Notes: generated by a model from the sequence alone, not told the origin. Counted from the first letter of the stretch, positions 12,491 through 23,894 are shown. The stretch is 64,000 nucleotides of DNA from Dipylidium caninum (GCA_017562135.1 QEYB01001329.1:172663-236662); one strand, 5' to 3'. Numbers and translations are program-made.

Positions 12491-12672
12491 CCACCAGGCC
12501 GGTTGCTTTCAGCTCTGCACATCTTTATGGGGGTGGCCGATTCTCGCCTCACTTAACGGCTTTTGAATGCGTTCAATTGCTTTTACACTCAAATATCCAC
12601 TTTCGCTCCAACTCGTCTCTCTCATTTCTTCACCTCATTCCCCACTGGCCTTCTTACTAGCGTGCGATGGAT
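12491..12672 (+). repeat. R2 dispersed repeat, copy 2
   Basis: This is the direct, diverged partner of 7262-7455, with the same order of landmarks (an AGCTCTGCACA motif, a GGTGGCCGAT motif, CT-rich body, CTAG near the end). It sits directly beside an R1 fragment, whereas the other R2 copy lies about 300 bp from one. The two families may therefore have travelled together, but that is only an inference. Confidence 0.5.
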
Positions 12673-14458
12673 GCAACATGGTTGCTGATGATTACTGATG
12701 CTGCGGAAAACTTGATGTATTTTTCCGAGTTGTAGGCAACACTAATCCAATAGCCTACTTATCTACTCCGCTGTTTGGCCTCGGCATGAAGGTAAAGTTT
12801 CACATCGGTCATTAGCAGAATTGTGAGTGATTGCCATCTCAGCCATTCGTCTTCCGAAAAATTTGCTGTACTCTGAAAAGAGCAATGCACAAGGTCATTC
12901 TCATCGTCTCATTATTTCTGCTGAACCATGAGAGGCTTTCCTTTGTGGGCTGTAATATTTGTCAACCAACCAACATGGATGTTGCAGAAAAAATCCTTTT
13001 AGACGTAGTGTGCATACGTTTGCAAACGAAAACTGTTTGCCTCTAGGGGTGCATGAACCGGAAGAAATGCAACAGAATCATATAGAAATCGACTGAAAGT
13101 GTTTGGTGATGTTCCAATTTGTAATGTGACAAACCGAAGATGGGTCGACAGAACCGCTTTTGATTAACAAGTCGAATGGGTTGCTTACAAGTAGCCGCCG
13201 AAGGATGAGACCTTGACAGCTTCAATGTAGAATGTCTCCACTCCGCCTAGAGTGACGAGTTATGGAAGCAGATGAGACAAATGCCGTGGTAGTGTAACAA
13301 GTGGGGAGGAGAAAGCCTTGGTTGCAGGACTCCATGGAACAGGAGGCAGAACAGGACTCTCCAGTAGGTCGAAAGAGCAGACGTCATGACACCGGCATCT
13401 CTTCCGTGGAGGAGTTGGAGCATTTCCAGTTTCATCCCTTATCATCTTTCACCCAGCCTCCTTTTCACAGATGTACTCCTCGCCTCAGTCAAGCATTGTG
13501 GATGGTTTCATGTGACACATTTTTCTCCTGCTCCTCCACAGTAATAATGGAAACAGCACCACAGTAACTTCTTACTTTCCAGACATTGGTGGGGACGACG
13601 AATGGCGTGTGGGATAGGAATAGGCTAGTAATACGACACGTGGAAAGAAGGCAAGCCACATTGATGTAGTGGAGATGTGGGAAGAAAACAGCCTTCAGCG
13701 GAGACTCAACATTCCCCCACAATGTCAAGGAAGCTCTTCTGCGTGCTCTCGTCTTTCTCTTCGACAGTTGCTAATTTGCGCCCTCTGTTACGGTTCTGGT
13801 AGCGCATTACCACAATCCGTTGTTGTGTAACAGAGTGAAATGGTGGAAAAATGAGACAGTGGATCGAATGTGGCGGGAGTAAGAGGCCGTGGAGGAGGCC
13901 TGGTGGACGAGTGTGCATTGCTCGGCGGGAGATTAGAGTGGGAGGTGAATGTGGGAGGACGGTCAGCGAGATAAATGATCTGCGACTGATGCTCATTAGT
14001 AGAAGAGGTTCGTGGAACATTTGCGCTAATTGTCCTCTATAATGGATTTCATTGTCGATTTTCCCAATTTGGCGTGAGTTCGTGTCCCCCTCAGGCGTGA
14101 GCTGTAGTACAAAGCCGGTAATTTCTTTCGTGCACATCACTTTCTCTGCAGACTTGACCCACCCGACAAGGTAAATAAGGTGGACGGAGTATTTAAGCCT
14201 GTTAGATGCTGTTTGCAGAATACCCTAGAGGGCCTGTGGCTTCTCCTCCAACGACGATGTTGTGAGGAAAAGCAGATGAACGGAGGGCGAGCATTGCGTA
14301 AGTCTTACCGATTCAGTGGCCTATTTCTGCATCGAGTGTAGTTGCCTGACTACATGCCACGACTAAAACCATTGCCACCGATTTAGTCTTGGCCTTAGTT
14401 ACTTCATCGCCACTCAGCTCCATGTCAGTACTTCAGCGGCGTGATTAATGGGGACAGC
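12673..14458. other. Intergenic, weak R7-like trace
   Basis: No supported gene. Around 13310-13360 one frame reads WLQDSMEQEAEQD, which faintly resembles the R7 tail, but alignment is too weak to call a copy. A 144-codon minus frame (13706-14140) has no recognisable family. An ACTTGACCCACCCGACAAGG segment at about 14154-14173 resembles sequence beside the tRNA-like element at 17.5 kb and may be a truncated remnant of that family. Confidence 0.35.
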
Positions 14459-14794
14459 CCCCTCGACCACCACACCAATGGCCCAATTCAGTTCCGCCTG
14501 CGGCTCGCTCTCCTCACTCCTCACATTTTCGTATCCGCAAATGCTCCATTCGCTCCCTGCTTTATCTCCTTTGGCAACTTAGTTTTCGGCCTGAGGTCTG
14601 AGCGACAGCAGAGAGAAGGAGTGGAGATAAGTAGATAAAAACAGATAGTCGGCGGAGTGAGACTTGAAGAAGCAGATAGTCGGATGAAAGCGGGAAGAGC
14701 GCTCGGCAAGCCAAAAGAACAGAGACAGAGTGGAGTGGAGTGGATTGGATTGGGTAGGAACGAAAACTAACAAGTCTCATATGCACACGCGTCA
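14459..14794 (-). repeat. R3 dispersed repeat, copy 2
   Basis: This is the inverted partner of 9191-9516, ending at TCTCATATGCACACGCGTCA. It is about ten bases longer than the other copy because of small insertions in a TATC-rich segment. It is non-coding: the frames on either strand simply mirror those in the other copy. Confidence 0.8.
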
Positions 14795-16449
14795 ATGGCG
14801 ACTTACCTTTGCTCAAGAGGGTTTGCCTGTCCGAGGTCGTAGTGCCTTGAACGCACCATGACCCACAGACAGTTTACATTGGTGGTGTGCTATACCCGAC
14901 CACTTGGAGCTCTGAGTGGCCCGAATAGCGTTGATCCAGTTGATTTGGCTGCCTAAAACCAGCTCACGAAGTGTTCGGTGCAGGACGAAGAAGTTGCGCG
15001 TCTCCGTAGCTCCATCTGTATGGAACGCGTCCATCGTCGGTGAAAATGGTTCGTATCCTCGTCGCGAAAAAATCCATCATATCCTCCGCCGCTGACGTTC
15101 TTCTTCTAATTCTTCTTCGTTGACCCATCGACGCTAAGAATTATCGTATTGTGGCATGATCATCGATGAGCGTGTTGGAGGGAACGGGACAGGCTCCGTG
15201 AATAGGGGAATATTTGCGGGTGTCGATCTTGCCGGCTGACGTATGGCCCATGAGATGTTGAGTGCAGCGTTTCTAAAGCTGCTCTCTTCTTATTTTCAGT
15301 GTTCAACTGGTCAAAGACTGAGTTGGTAAGTTGGATTGAGCAGAGGAGGTGAGAGGAAAATTGGCAGTGAGCAATGAGGAAGATGGGACAGATTGGAGTG
15401 GTCTGGGTGTGGATGGAACAGATGACGCAGATGTCGATTAGAGGACTTTGAAGCCGCTCTATCACGTTCAAACTCTTCCTTCCATCTAAACGGTCTCTCA
15501 CGATTCGTCTTCATTCGCATACAATCTACCGACAGCATTCCACCTCCAGGACCCTTCATTTGATGAATATTCACGGTGGCTGCAAGGTTGCACGTCTGTG
15601 TATTGTAAAAAACACCCTCTAGGCGTAAATTTTCTCCTCAGTCAAGAGCACTTGGTAACGACAGACTGACAATGGGCCGATTTCAGTTTCATCTCATCAC
15701 ATAAGATTGAAGAAGGTCGTAAGGGTTGAGTTGAGGCATTAGAATGAATTGAGTTGGAGACTAAGTTGGCATCAATGCGCGTGTGTAGAAGTCATCAAAA
15801 TGGATGAGCATTGGACGCATACGATGATCGGGAGAAGTAGGCTTTTAAGGATGGAAATAATGAACGTGGGAAAGGAAAAGAAAAGGTGGAGAGAGGAAGA
15901 TTGTAGTCGATTCGAAAACAAAAAGTCAAATTTCTGTAACCTGGCAAAGCGAGTGAAAGAAAAAAAGGTAAGAGTCATTTAACAACGTGGTTCTCCACTT
16001 ACTCCACAGCTTACAAAACCTAATAGGAGGAGGCTATGCGTGGCTACACATTTATTAGAATTTGGGTTGACAACAGTAGGCGATTAAAATGCGGTATTTG
16101 ACGCGTGAGGGGTCGTCACTCTCAGGAAAGCAAGGACGAAATGGGACGTCTCATGGAACCTGCCCTTAATATGGTGGTAAATCCTTCTTAGAATCGGCAA
16201 CGTCCGGGGTGAGGGAGGCCGATTGGCTTGTTTTGCGTCGTGTAGTGGCGTTCTTCTCACTTGCCCTCTTTCTTGGCTTGCTTGTCTCATCGCCGCGGCA
16301 CATTTCGCAATTGAAATCGCCAGAGCGCAGGCTTCGTCGCAGGTGGAAGATTAAATTCCTCTTTGGTTGAATGTGACACCGTCCATTCAAAGTCTATCAA
16401 ACTTGGAGTGACTTACAGCATTCTGCGCACCCCGAAGACCTGAAGCACC
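14795..16449. other. Intergenic, nothing seen
   Basis: No supported gene. A minus-strand frame at 15160-15501 and another at 15311-15574 overlap in different frames and look spurious. Confidence 0.4.
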
Positions 16450-16550
16450 TGGCGGGGTTTCGAACCCGAGTCGCATGTACGGCCGCGCCTCTTGCCTGCT
16501 CCTGCCGTCGCCGACAATACCGCTACTACGCTGCCGGCTCACTGTCCTCC
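16450..16550 (-). mobile_element. tRNA-like (SINE-like) sequence 1
   Basis: On the minus strand GGTTCGAAACC (16466-16456) is a good match to the RNA polymerase III B-box. It is preceded by CATGCGACTCGG, nearly the same as CATGCGACTAGG in the second element at 17.5 kb. A GTAGTAGCGG run about 60 bp upstream on that strand could be a decayed A-box. No complete cloverleaf can be drawn, so it is read as a tRNA-derived repeat remnant and not as a working tRNA gene. Confidence 0.45.
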
Positions 16551-17485
16551 TCCTCATTATTCTCAATTCGACATGCCCAATGACTTCGGCATGGCCTCTG
16601 GCTGACATCTATTTCGCCTCCCATTGGCTTTTTCATATATGCATGCGTACTTTCCAATCAACGTTGCTAAGGGCCTGTCACCAGCAAGGCTTTGTCTTTC
16701 GCCTGGCCGCCGCACCGGCGCTATAGAATAAGCGCTGGATGTGGCAGCAAATTATCTACCATATGCCTTCTGTCTTCCACTTCTCCCATTCACAAGTCAG
16801 GGAAACATCACCATCTCTCGCAAAGATCTGACAAGGGCTTTACTTAGCAGTAGAGGGGACGTCACGTCGAGTGTCGAACTCGTCTGAGGTGTTCGAGTTG
16901 ACAAGGGGTATAGAATTGCCTCAGACCAAGAAGGAGTAGATTCAACTCTCGAAAAGAGGATTACAACACAAACTTGGCATCGGCTCTATGTCTAGGATCC
17001 AGGAGAAAAAGCTTAGAAAAACGGCCCTATTCATTTATCGCCCCGCCACCATCGCTAACACCACTCCTCCCACACACCATTCCAGCCTGCCGTCCTTCAC
17101 CTCTCTTACCTCGTCGTGGCAAGCCGGGTGTCAGATCAAAGGGTGACAGCTATTCACCTTTGTTTTTCGCCCCAAACTCCACTGCTTCCAACCCCAACTT
17201 CTCGCCACAATACACCACATGCCACATTCTAATACTAAAAATTCTGTACTATATGAAAAGTGGGGAAGCAGTACTCATTCACAGATTACCGGAGAGATGT
17301 GGAGCTCGCCGTCGTTAAGGCCCTTCGACAATGCGATGAAAGCTTCGAGGCCGATACACAGAAGAGTCCCTTGCCAGGAGCGACGTGCCAATCCTCCGGT
17401 GAATTGCGACTCCATCCCCCAAATTCTAACAAATCTGGTGACTTTTGACTTCTGCCGTACCAGCAATTGTCGTGGCGTCAACTTG
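16551..17485. other. Intergenic, nothing seen
   Basis: No supported feature. An open frame at 16974-17318 is proline- and serine-rich in the manner of CT-rich non-coding DNA. Confidence 0.4.
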
Positions 17486-17562
17486 ACCCACTCGACAGGG
17501 ATTCGAACCCTAGTCGCATGCTTGGAAGCCACACCTGATGCCACTGCACTACTGGCGCGGCC
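17486..17562 (-). mobile_element. tRNA-like (SINE-like) sequence 2, related to tRNA-Gly
   Basis: On the minus strand TAGTGCAGTGG (17551-17541) fits the A-box consensus and GGTTCGAATCC (17509-17499) fits the B-box exactly. Spacing is as in a tRNA. The CTTCCAAGCA between them resembles the anticodon loop of tRNA-Gly with anticodon TCC. The T-arm stem TAGGG/CCCTG can pair. The 5' acceptor strand (GCGCCAG) does not pair with the bases after the T-arm, so a functional tRNA is unlikely. It is best read as a SINE head or tRNA pseudogene. It shares CATGCGACT followed by GGGTTCGAA with the element at 16.45 kb. Confidence 0.6.
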
Positions 17563-18268
17563 GTATGATGACCTTCCTTTGCCGCCGCCGGAAAATCCGC
17601 AACTATCCTACCGGGTGGCTACTCTCCTCCCCGAACGGACAATCGGCCAAGACTAACACGCGAGTAAGCATGCGCCTCTGTGTGTAGGACATGTGCTCAG
17701 CTGAAAATTAGGCCTATCATCTAATGTTTATCACCTATCTGCATCGCTCGGTCACTGTAAGTGGACGCACGGTCATCCTTAGGCCGAACGACTAGTCACT
17801 ACCTTCTGGCCTTCTGTTGGGTTGTCGCTTTTGAGTGCTAAAGCTTATTTGACGTTCTTATGACTGAGTGTTTGCGTCGTGGAAAGAACGTTACGGCTCT
17901 GGCGCGTGACTTGGACACATTCACACCCCCGATTTGAAGGTTTTTTATAATAGAAAGATGCAGTGACTTCCCTCGGGTCCCACCTCGCCACTCACTAATT
18001 GGCTCAATTTCCGACTAACTTGTAACATTAAGAGTTCCGCATTAGCCAAATTGAAAAATCAGCGCTAGCTCTCCATTCTCACGAATTTGCGCTTGGATTC
18101 ATAAATGATCACGGAGTTGTGTCGCGATCGCCTAGGTTGGCCTGTATCAGTGAGGTTTGTTGCAGATGCCCATAAGACACGACTGCCTCCTGAAGTGAAT
18201 TCAATTTTTCCATGCCAGTGTCTAAACCGGTGCACACACTTTGGCTGTGGATTCCCACACAAATCCAG
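17563..18268. other. Intergenic, nothing seen
   Basis: No supported feature. A possible upstream exon of the candidate at 18269 could lie here but nothing marks it. Confidence 0.35.
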
Positions 18269-18409
18269 GCTCTGGTCTCACTCATCTACTTCTCCATCGG
18301 GGCACTAGTCTTCATTATGCACTTATTGGCAAAGGCCCCCAAAAATCAGCGGAACCAAGATGGGAAGGGAGCAAAAGGGGCTGAAGATGAACACTACTAC
18401 CAAATATAA
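18269..18409 (+). CDS. Candidate terminal exon, small membrane protein
   Basis: An AG acceptor follows a CCCACACAAATCC run, and the frame then runs to TAA at 18407-18409. The peptide has one strongly hydrophobic stretch, LVSLIYFSIGALVFIMHLLA. A polar, charged tail follows with NQRNQDGKGAKGAED and ends in YYQI. That pattern suits a single-pass membrane protein with a short cytosolic or lumenal tail. The frame is also open upstream to 18212, so the exon start is a guess. I do not recognise a family. The evidence is protein-like composition and one plausible splice site only, and no partner exon was identified. Confidence 0.25.
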   Translation, partial: ALVSLIYFSIGALVFIMHLLAKAPKNQRNQDGKGAKGAEDEHYYQI

Positions 18410-19639
18410 GCGTACTATTGCAGACGGATGAGTAAATTAAAAGGGAGAGGGGCAGCTATGAAAGCTTTGATAGCATTCGAACAAGATTCTTCTGGTCGCC
18501 AGGGCACGATGCCATGTGAAAAATCAGAGTCCGATGCTACAATCATTTGCCAACTTGGCGAGACTTCTGTCTCTCCTCCAGTTTGTACGCTTACGACAAT
18601 GTCGCCGTCCACTCTTCTCGACCACCTTGGCAGTCACTTTCAGTATGTCTTGGACATTCTACCATAAAATTAACGTCGCTTTCATGCACGTCAACAATCA
18701 GGAAACACAACCACTTGAGATTGCAGGTTCTCGGGTTTCTTGCGACTGTCCGCATGATGCCGGTCGTTCAACTCCTCCACTCGCATTTTTCTGGCAAGGA
18801 TTCCGGGAAAGTTTACGACTGCAATGATGTGAAGCCACTTTATAAATCGCACCGAAGCTTCTTGCTCGGGGTGTGTGCTCCGTCACGAAGCACCTCGTGT
18901 GTCGCGCTTTCGCCGCACACTGTACGCCCAGACCCGCAAGTCTCTCGACCCTCATCCTCGGCGATATCTCGTCTGAATGAGGCTGAATGTAGACGAGGTG
19001 AGTGCATAGGAGCTTACAATCTGAGGTGCTCGATAAGAAGGTAGCTTTCAGATGCAAAAGTGAGTCAATGTGCTAGGCAAGCCGCCGATGTAAAGCCGCC
19101 GGAATCGGAGAATAAGCAATGCAAAGCGAAGCACAAATCTCATGCCACATGGAACTTTAAGAATTGCGGATATCAGCGAGCAGGTCCACCGAAGACAGGC
19201 GAAACATCTTTCTTAGCAAAGAATGAGTCTATCGCACGTGAATGTGGTTGTTCCACTGAACGCCTTCCCATGTCTCATCTCCACCTCACCAATGTGGCTC
19301 AACTTATTCGCACATTAAATCTCAATAGCCTACTCATTTTCAACACACGACTCTCATCCATCTATTTACTTCACAATCATGTCCGAAGTAGTGGGGCCAG
19401 ATTTACCGACAAGGTAATTCCGCCAATGGATGCCAACGCAGCGGTGAGACTACAAACCTCCTGTTTATGCGGTGAAGTAGTAAGAAAAGTAAGTAGTTCG
19501 GTGAAATAGAGCATAAGTCTTCTTTCATGGACAGAAGAGTTCGTTTGTAGACTGCAACGTCGCAAATGTCATGTCATATGGAAAATGCTTCACGTCCACT
19601 GAAAATCCTCTACTCAGTGCAATTGGTCCTTTTGTGGAA
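18410..19639. other. Intergenic, no supported gene
   Basis: The long frame 18547-19044 (165 codons) overlaps other frames on both strands and is rich in Ser, His and Cys without any domain pattern. I regard it as spurious. The frame 19060-19509 (149 codons) is likewise unrecognised. No RNA gene is seen. Confidence 0.4.
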
Positions 19640-19790
19640 GCCACGCGTTCAGCCGACATCAGCACGTCCTCTCATGACGCCTACCCCCCATATCCACTGG
19701 TGAGGCGCGATCTACTTCGCCTCCTGTTCTATTGGCTCAAGCAGCCGAAACGCTCTTCTTCCCACTTTCAGCCAGTGGTTCGACCTCTTC
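19640..19790 (-). repeat. R7 repeat, copy 2
   Basis: The reverse complement matches 8335-8490 closely: a TGCTTGAGCC motif, then GAACAGGAGGCGAAGTAG, then a GATGTCGGCTGAACG motif further on. In the shared frame it reads AFRLLEPIEQEAK and stops at a TAG (19714-19712), the same codon as in the other copies. I do not recognise the protein. Confidence 0.45.
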
Positions 19791-20050
19791 CGCGCCCTCA
19801 CCGCTTGATAATTGCATGGAGGCAAACGACTTGACTTGTTCACCGTGCATGGGCGACTACTTCATGGCAACGAGGTAGAAAATGCATGTATCGTTGACTT
19901 GTGCAGAAACAACCGTCTTCTCGGTCTGGTGGGTCAATTCGTCGGCTTTCGTGAGATAAATTCAGATATGCATCATAAATCTCATACACGCAAGGTGGAA
20001 ATAACGTCTCTAGAAAATGCGATTGCCTATAGGGACAATCAGATTTAAAG

Positions 20051-20310
20051 ATGATTTACATTCACCCTCCCGCAAAGCACTGTACACGATCTGGTCACCT
20101 AGAATGCTACATGGAGGACAGGTTGAACAAGTCACACAACTTTACATCTTCATTGGCACTAAACGTGTCTATCGTCACTGAATGTGGCTTGTCTCTTACT
20201 GGCTCTAAGGAAGTGGAGAAAAAATTCCTCCGGCTGCTGGAGCTCATAGAAGAGGAGACGAAGTAGATCAGAAATCGACAGTGCTTGACGCATGAGAGGG
20301 GAAAATCACA
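20051..20310 (+). repeat. R7 repeat, copy 3, with open frame
   Basis: The segment from about 20190 aligns with the R7 copies at 8.3 kb and 19.7 kb. The shared frame ends SKEVEKKFLRLLELIEEETK, then TAG at 20264-20266. This copy has the longest open frame of the three (71 codons from an ATT-type start at 20051). The leucine- and glutamate-rich end looks like an amphipathic helix. It may be a real terminal exon from which the other copies derive, or simply another decayed copy. An opposite-strand frame of 109 codons overlaps it, which weakens the coding case. Confidence 0.3.
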
Positions 20311-20705
20311 GAAGTTGTCCCTGGCGTTGTCACAACCCAGGAAAATACTGTGCACGTAGGAGAACACTGTCGAAAAACGGATGCCTCCCATATCCAAACT
20401 GCGAATTGTGACCATTTGGCCACGTGCTAATTTCACATCCGAAGGGCCCGTTCAAGCGGGTGAAAGGACTGAGTGTAAAGCCACACAAAGCCTAGAAGTA
20501 AAGAGCTGCGGAAGTAGCAGCAAGTGCATCGGCACACAGTACATAGGATATGAAAGGCATCATGAAATATCACAATATAACGTGATGAAAAGTGAGTCCA
20601 ATTAATCGGAATTTCTCAAAACGGAGGGGGATAACATCACGAAGATAAAAACTGGTGTTGCAACAGTAGAACACACAAGCACTTGCAAAGCCAGCGCGCC
20701 AATGA

Positions 20706-21029
20706 CAATGGCAGGGTAGGGAATTTGCGCGGGGGCCAGTTGCTTCACAAGAAGAACTTGACCGGATCACGTCATTAAGAAAGGACGGCCACAACTGGCG
20801 ATGCAATCTACCCAGGCGTAGACACATGGAAACACGTGATAGACTAATTCGACGAAAGGAATATACCCTCGTTGAAGAAATGCTGCAGGAACCAACAAGG
20901 CTATTGTCAGGGGAAGTAGGTTTAAAATTAGAAAAAGATGCCCAAACGGATGCAAACAAGCTAAGTATATGCCTTGAGTATGAGGGTAAGAAAGAGAAGG
21001 GGCGAGATGATGCCGTTTGGAATGAATAA
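20706..21029 (+). CDS. Candidate exon, charged helical peptide
   Basis: The frame is open from after a TGA at 20703-20705 to TAA at 21027-21029. Its middle reads METRDRLIRRKEYTLVEEML and then LKLEKDAQTDANKLSICLEY, a charged, helix-forming composition. A donor-like GAGG|GTAAGA lies at 20982-20991. AG acceptors occur at 20713-20714 and 20718-20719, so a spliced exon of about 270 nt ending at 20985 is possible. A 129-codon frame on the opposite strand covers the same place, so the case for coding on this strand is modest. No family is recognised. Confidence 0.25.
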   Translation, partial: QWQGREFARGPVASQEELDRITSLRKDGHNWRCNLPRRRHMETRDRLIRRKEYTLVEEMLQEPTRLLSGEVGLKLEKDAQTDANKLSICLEYEGKKEKGRDDAVWNE

Positions 21030-23055
21030 CTTGTTATCGGTCAAAACCAACAACATAGTCAAAGCAAAGACAGCCACTTGTACCCACATGAAAGCCCGAC
21101 ATTGAAGTCATCAGAAGAGGAAGAGAAGATTTGTGGAATGGGTGAGAAGAGTCATCCCCGATATAACGTTGACACCTATAAGAGAAGCGCAAAAAAACTT
21201 GTTAAGATCGTAACTTCCCTAGTCTAAAGACGAAAAAAAAAGAAAAGCAACGGTTGGTTCGCAGTTGAATAATTAATTAATTGGCTACTTTCTCATCAGT
21301 ATGATCAATGTCCAGCGCACTACATTGTATATGTATATTATTCTGCCTGATTTAATACAAATACTCAAAATGGAGAAATTCAAACATAACCACTTCAGAC
21401 TGCAAGAAAAGCATCAGTATCTCAGTGATTACTTATGTAACTGAACCGAAAACAGTGCGCCCACTACCCGAGAGAGTAGCAATTTTAATAATCCAAGTCC
21501 CTCCGCGATATCTGTATTAACCGACTAAATTAACAACAATCAAGGCCAATTAGGCTTAATCTGAGACGAGTCTACAGGCGAGAGGCAAATGTCTGCTCAT
21601 ATAGATACATTCTCTTCAATACTACCCAATTCAACAAGTCACCTGCAGAAGCAGTGAGGGATAATCACCACAAAATAGCATTTTTGACAACTATTAGACA
21701 GCAATAATAGGCAATTAAAAATTTGCAGAACAACAGACTCACTCCGACGAGTGAATGCTCAAGCATAATCGGAAGTTCGCTGAAATGTGCACAGCCCCAC
21801 AACACAGCCACTGCCGGCCCAGTAAAACAAATTACAAACTTCATCTTATATCTCAACCAATTGAGTGTCCCCTTCTCCGAGCAAATTAGAAGACGCTTCG
21901 TTATATTGTGTAAAGAAAAATAGGTGCATATTTAGCGGCAATGCTACCGCCGACAATAAGTCCAATACATTGATATATTCCTAACTATTTATTGTTTTTC
22001 ATGCCGATCGTAACTTGCTCAAATTATTGATAAAACATCTAAATATGACTACTTTTCTAAAGACGGCGTATTATGTGCAGCATGCGAAGGCGCAACAGTG
22101 AATTTGCGCAGACCAGCTTAACGTAGGCAAATTGCCCAATGCAATAAGGCAAATGGGGAAATGTGGAATGGTAAACTTGGGGAGAGTAAGGGAAATTGGA
22201 TCTCCTCTGTAAGAGAGGAAATGGAGGACAGTAGTGTGAGAAACCTTGACAAGGGCGGCGGATGAGGAGACTGTATTAAACAGTGTGGCCTTACGAACTG
22301 TCCACCTGAGAAGCGGAATGGTGTCCTGCGCTCATATAGGATGGACTTCAACCAGGTAAAACGCAAATTTTGACTCACGATGACCAGTGGCCAGGTTACT
22401 TTTTTTATACTGGATGGGACAGCATCGAGGAGAGTAAGGTAGTCTCCAAGGTCATGGAATACGCCTCATGCAAATTGATAATCACCTTGACAACGTCGCC
22501 AAAGACATTAAGCAAGGTGAGAACGGCATAAATTCAAATGAAATATTGGCTTGTTAAATAATGTGGTAAGCTGATAAACGGCGGTAACGATACCCAAGAC
22601 ACATTGAACAATAAAGAAAAACGATTTTTTCGATCTCATTGAAGGAGAAATTCAGTTATTAGAAATGGGAGAGAATATCTTACGATCGTTTAAGTGGATC
22701 GGAGGCTGTTGTGTACTGTGCGATTGGACATTTTTGTGTACGGTCGACGCTGAGGTTGCGTTCACGGTCTTTGGAGTGAGCGGGTTAGCTTAGAATTGTT
22801 TAGTTGCCTATGATGGTTACTAAGTTTACATCGCAAATGCTTTTTGATGACATATTTTCCCGAATTTTTTTGGTAGCATGCAATGTTGCGTGGCACTGTA
22901 GTCTTAAGCCGGTTAGTTTTGTGAGTGGACTTGTACTTCTTGCCGCCTAAGCTCATCAGTCAAACATTTGTCATTTTCATTGCGGTCAAACAAGGACCAA
23001 TTAAGTTTTTTCACACTGCTAAATAACTCCTCATGCCGTAGTTGCTACTTAAGTC
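21030..23055. other. AT-richer stretch, no supported gene
   Basis: This is the least repetitive and most AT-rich part of the first 31 kb. I found no repeat partner and no convincing exon. It could be intronic or intergenic sequence around the candidate exons on either side. A9 (about 21232-21240) and short AT runs are the only simple sequence. Confidence 0.4.
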
Positions 23056-23361
23056 TCATATGATATCATTTTGGGCGGTTAGGATTCCTGTGACGAATTG
23101 TAAAAGCCTTTTAGTGGCTAGTAGTCGTCTTTGATGCCAAAATGTTTCTCTTTGTAAGTATAAGTTATTGTACAGTTTAAGTAATCTGTTCAGAAGTTCG
23201 CGGAGTGAATAGGCACCTTGCAATAAAGTGTAGGCGACGCGGAATTTGACTCCTATTAGCTGCATTGCTGCATAAACGTCTTTCAGTCGGTTTAGACGTA
23301 CGAATCGACCCAAAAGATCGATCGGGAAGTAGAGTGCTCTGTCCTTTACAGTTTCATTTGA
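23056..23361 (-). CDS. Candidate terminal exon, leucine-rich helical protein
   Basis: On the minus strand an AG (23363-23362) is followed by an open frame of 101 codons to TGA at 23058-23056. The peptide begins SNETVKDRALYFPIDLLGR. It continues RLKDVYAAMQLIGVKFRVAY and then SLRELLNRLLKLYNNLYLQ, and ends FVTGILTAQNDII. The mix of long amphipathic helices with regular leucines looks more protein-like than any other frame in the window. The base before the AG is in-frame stop sequence (TAG), as expected if an intron ends there, but the tract upstream is not pyrimidine-rich. I do not recognise the family, and no neighbouring exon was found. Confidence 0.35.
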   Translation of the reverse strand, partial: SNETVKDRALYFPIDLLGRFVRLNRLKDVYAAMQLIGVKFRVAYTLLQGAYSLRELLNRLLKLYNNLYLQRETFWHQRRLLATKRLLQFVTGILTAQNDII

Positions 23362-23628
23362 CTAATGCTAATTTAGACCGTCGTAAATGCATGATGCGTG
23401 TATACGGTCACTTTAAAAGTGTTAATTGTCTTAGGAAAAATTTGATCACATGACGAATACTCCGATATGTGCCACCCCTCGTAAGATTTGTACCGTTCTG
23501 ACAAACTAACATGAAGCGCTTGGACATTTCATGCCTCACGGTGGGGCTCTGATGCGAATGGCTTCCCGATGTGATAAATTAGAAGGCCACTATAACGCTG
23601 ATATTGTTGTTCTTGTTTACCTTTGTAG

Positions 23629-23739
23629 GTCTTAACGGGAAGAAGATATCGGCGATACATGTAACGTTAACTGATCAACGCGGAGGCAGTGTGGAAGTAC
23701 TGATGAGGAAGTTATCCCTAGATGGCGATGGAGGGACCG
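23629..23739 (+). CDS. Candidate internal exon
   Basis: A pyrimidine-rich TTGTTCTTGTTTACCTTTGTAG acceptor region ends at 23628 and a donor ACCG|GTAAGG begins at 23740. The 111-nt piece between them is open and symmetric in phase, encoding LNGKKISAIHVTLTDQRGG and then SVEVLMRKLSLDGDGGT. Alternating hydrophobic and charged residues suggest beta strands. Reading through the donor would give a short basic tail and a TGA at 23793-23795. The family is not recognised, and this lies on the opposite strand from the candidate at 23.1 kb, so they cannot belong to one transcript. Confidence 0.3.
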
Positions 23740-23894
23740 GTAAGGCACCGCCAACAAGAGGAGAACGCTCAAAAAGTGGCACACGAGGAATGTGAGGAAA
23801 GTCCTCTGTTAGGAGATTACCAGATTAAACCTCAAAGAAAGCACTGAAGTCCGGTGAAAGTGCGTCTCAGACGAATCATATAATTGGTGACACT

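Noticed and set aside
17219..17656. 145-codon plus-strand frame
   Set aside because: It runs antisense through the tRNA-like element at 17486-17562, so it is a chance frame.
18547..19044. 165-codon plus-strand frame as a gene
   Set aside because: It overlaps open frames on both strands, has no domain pattern, and shows a composition typical of chance frames in this DNA.
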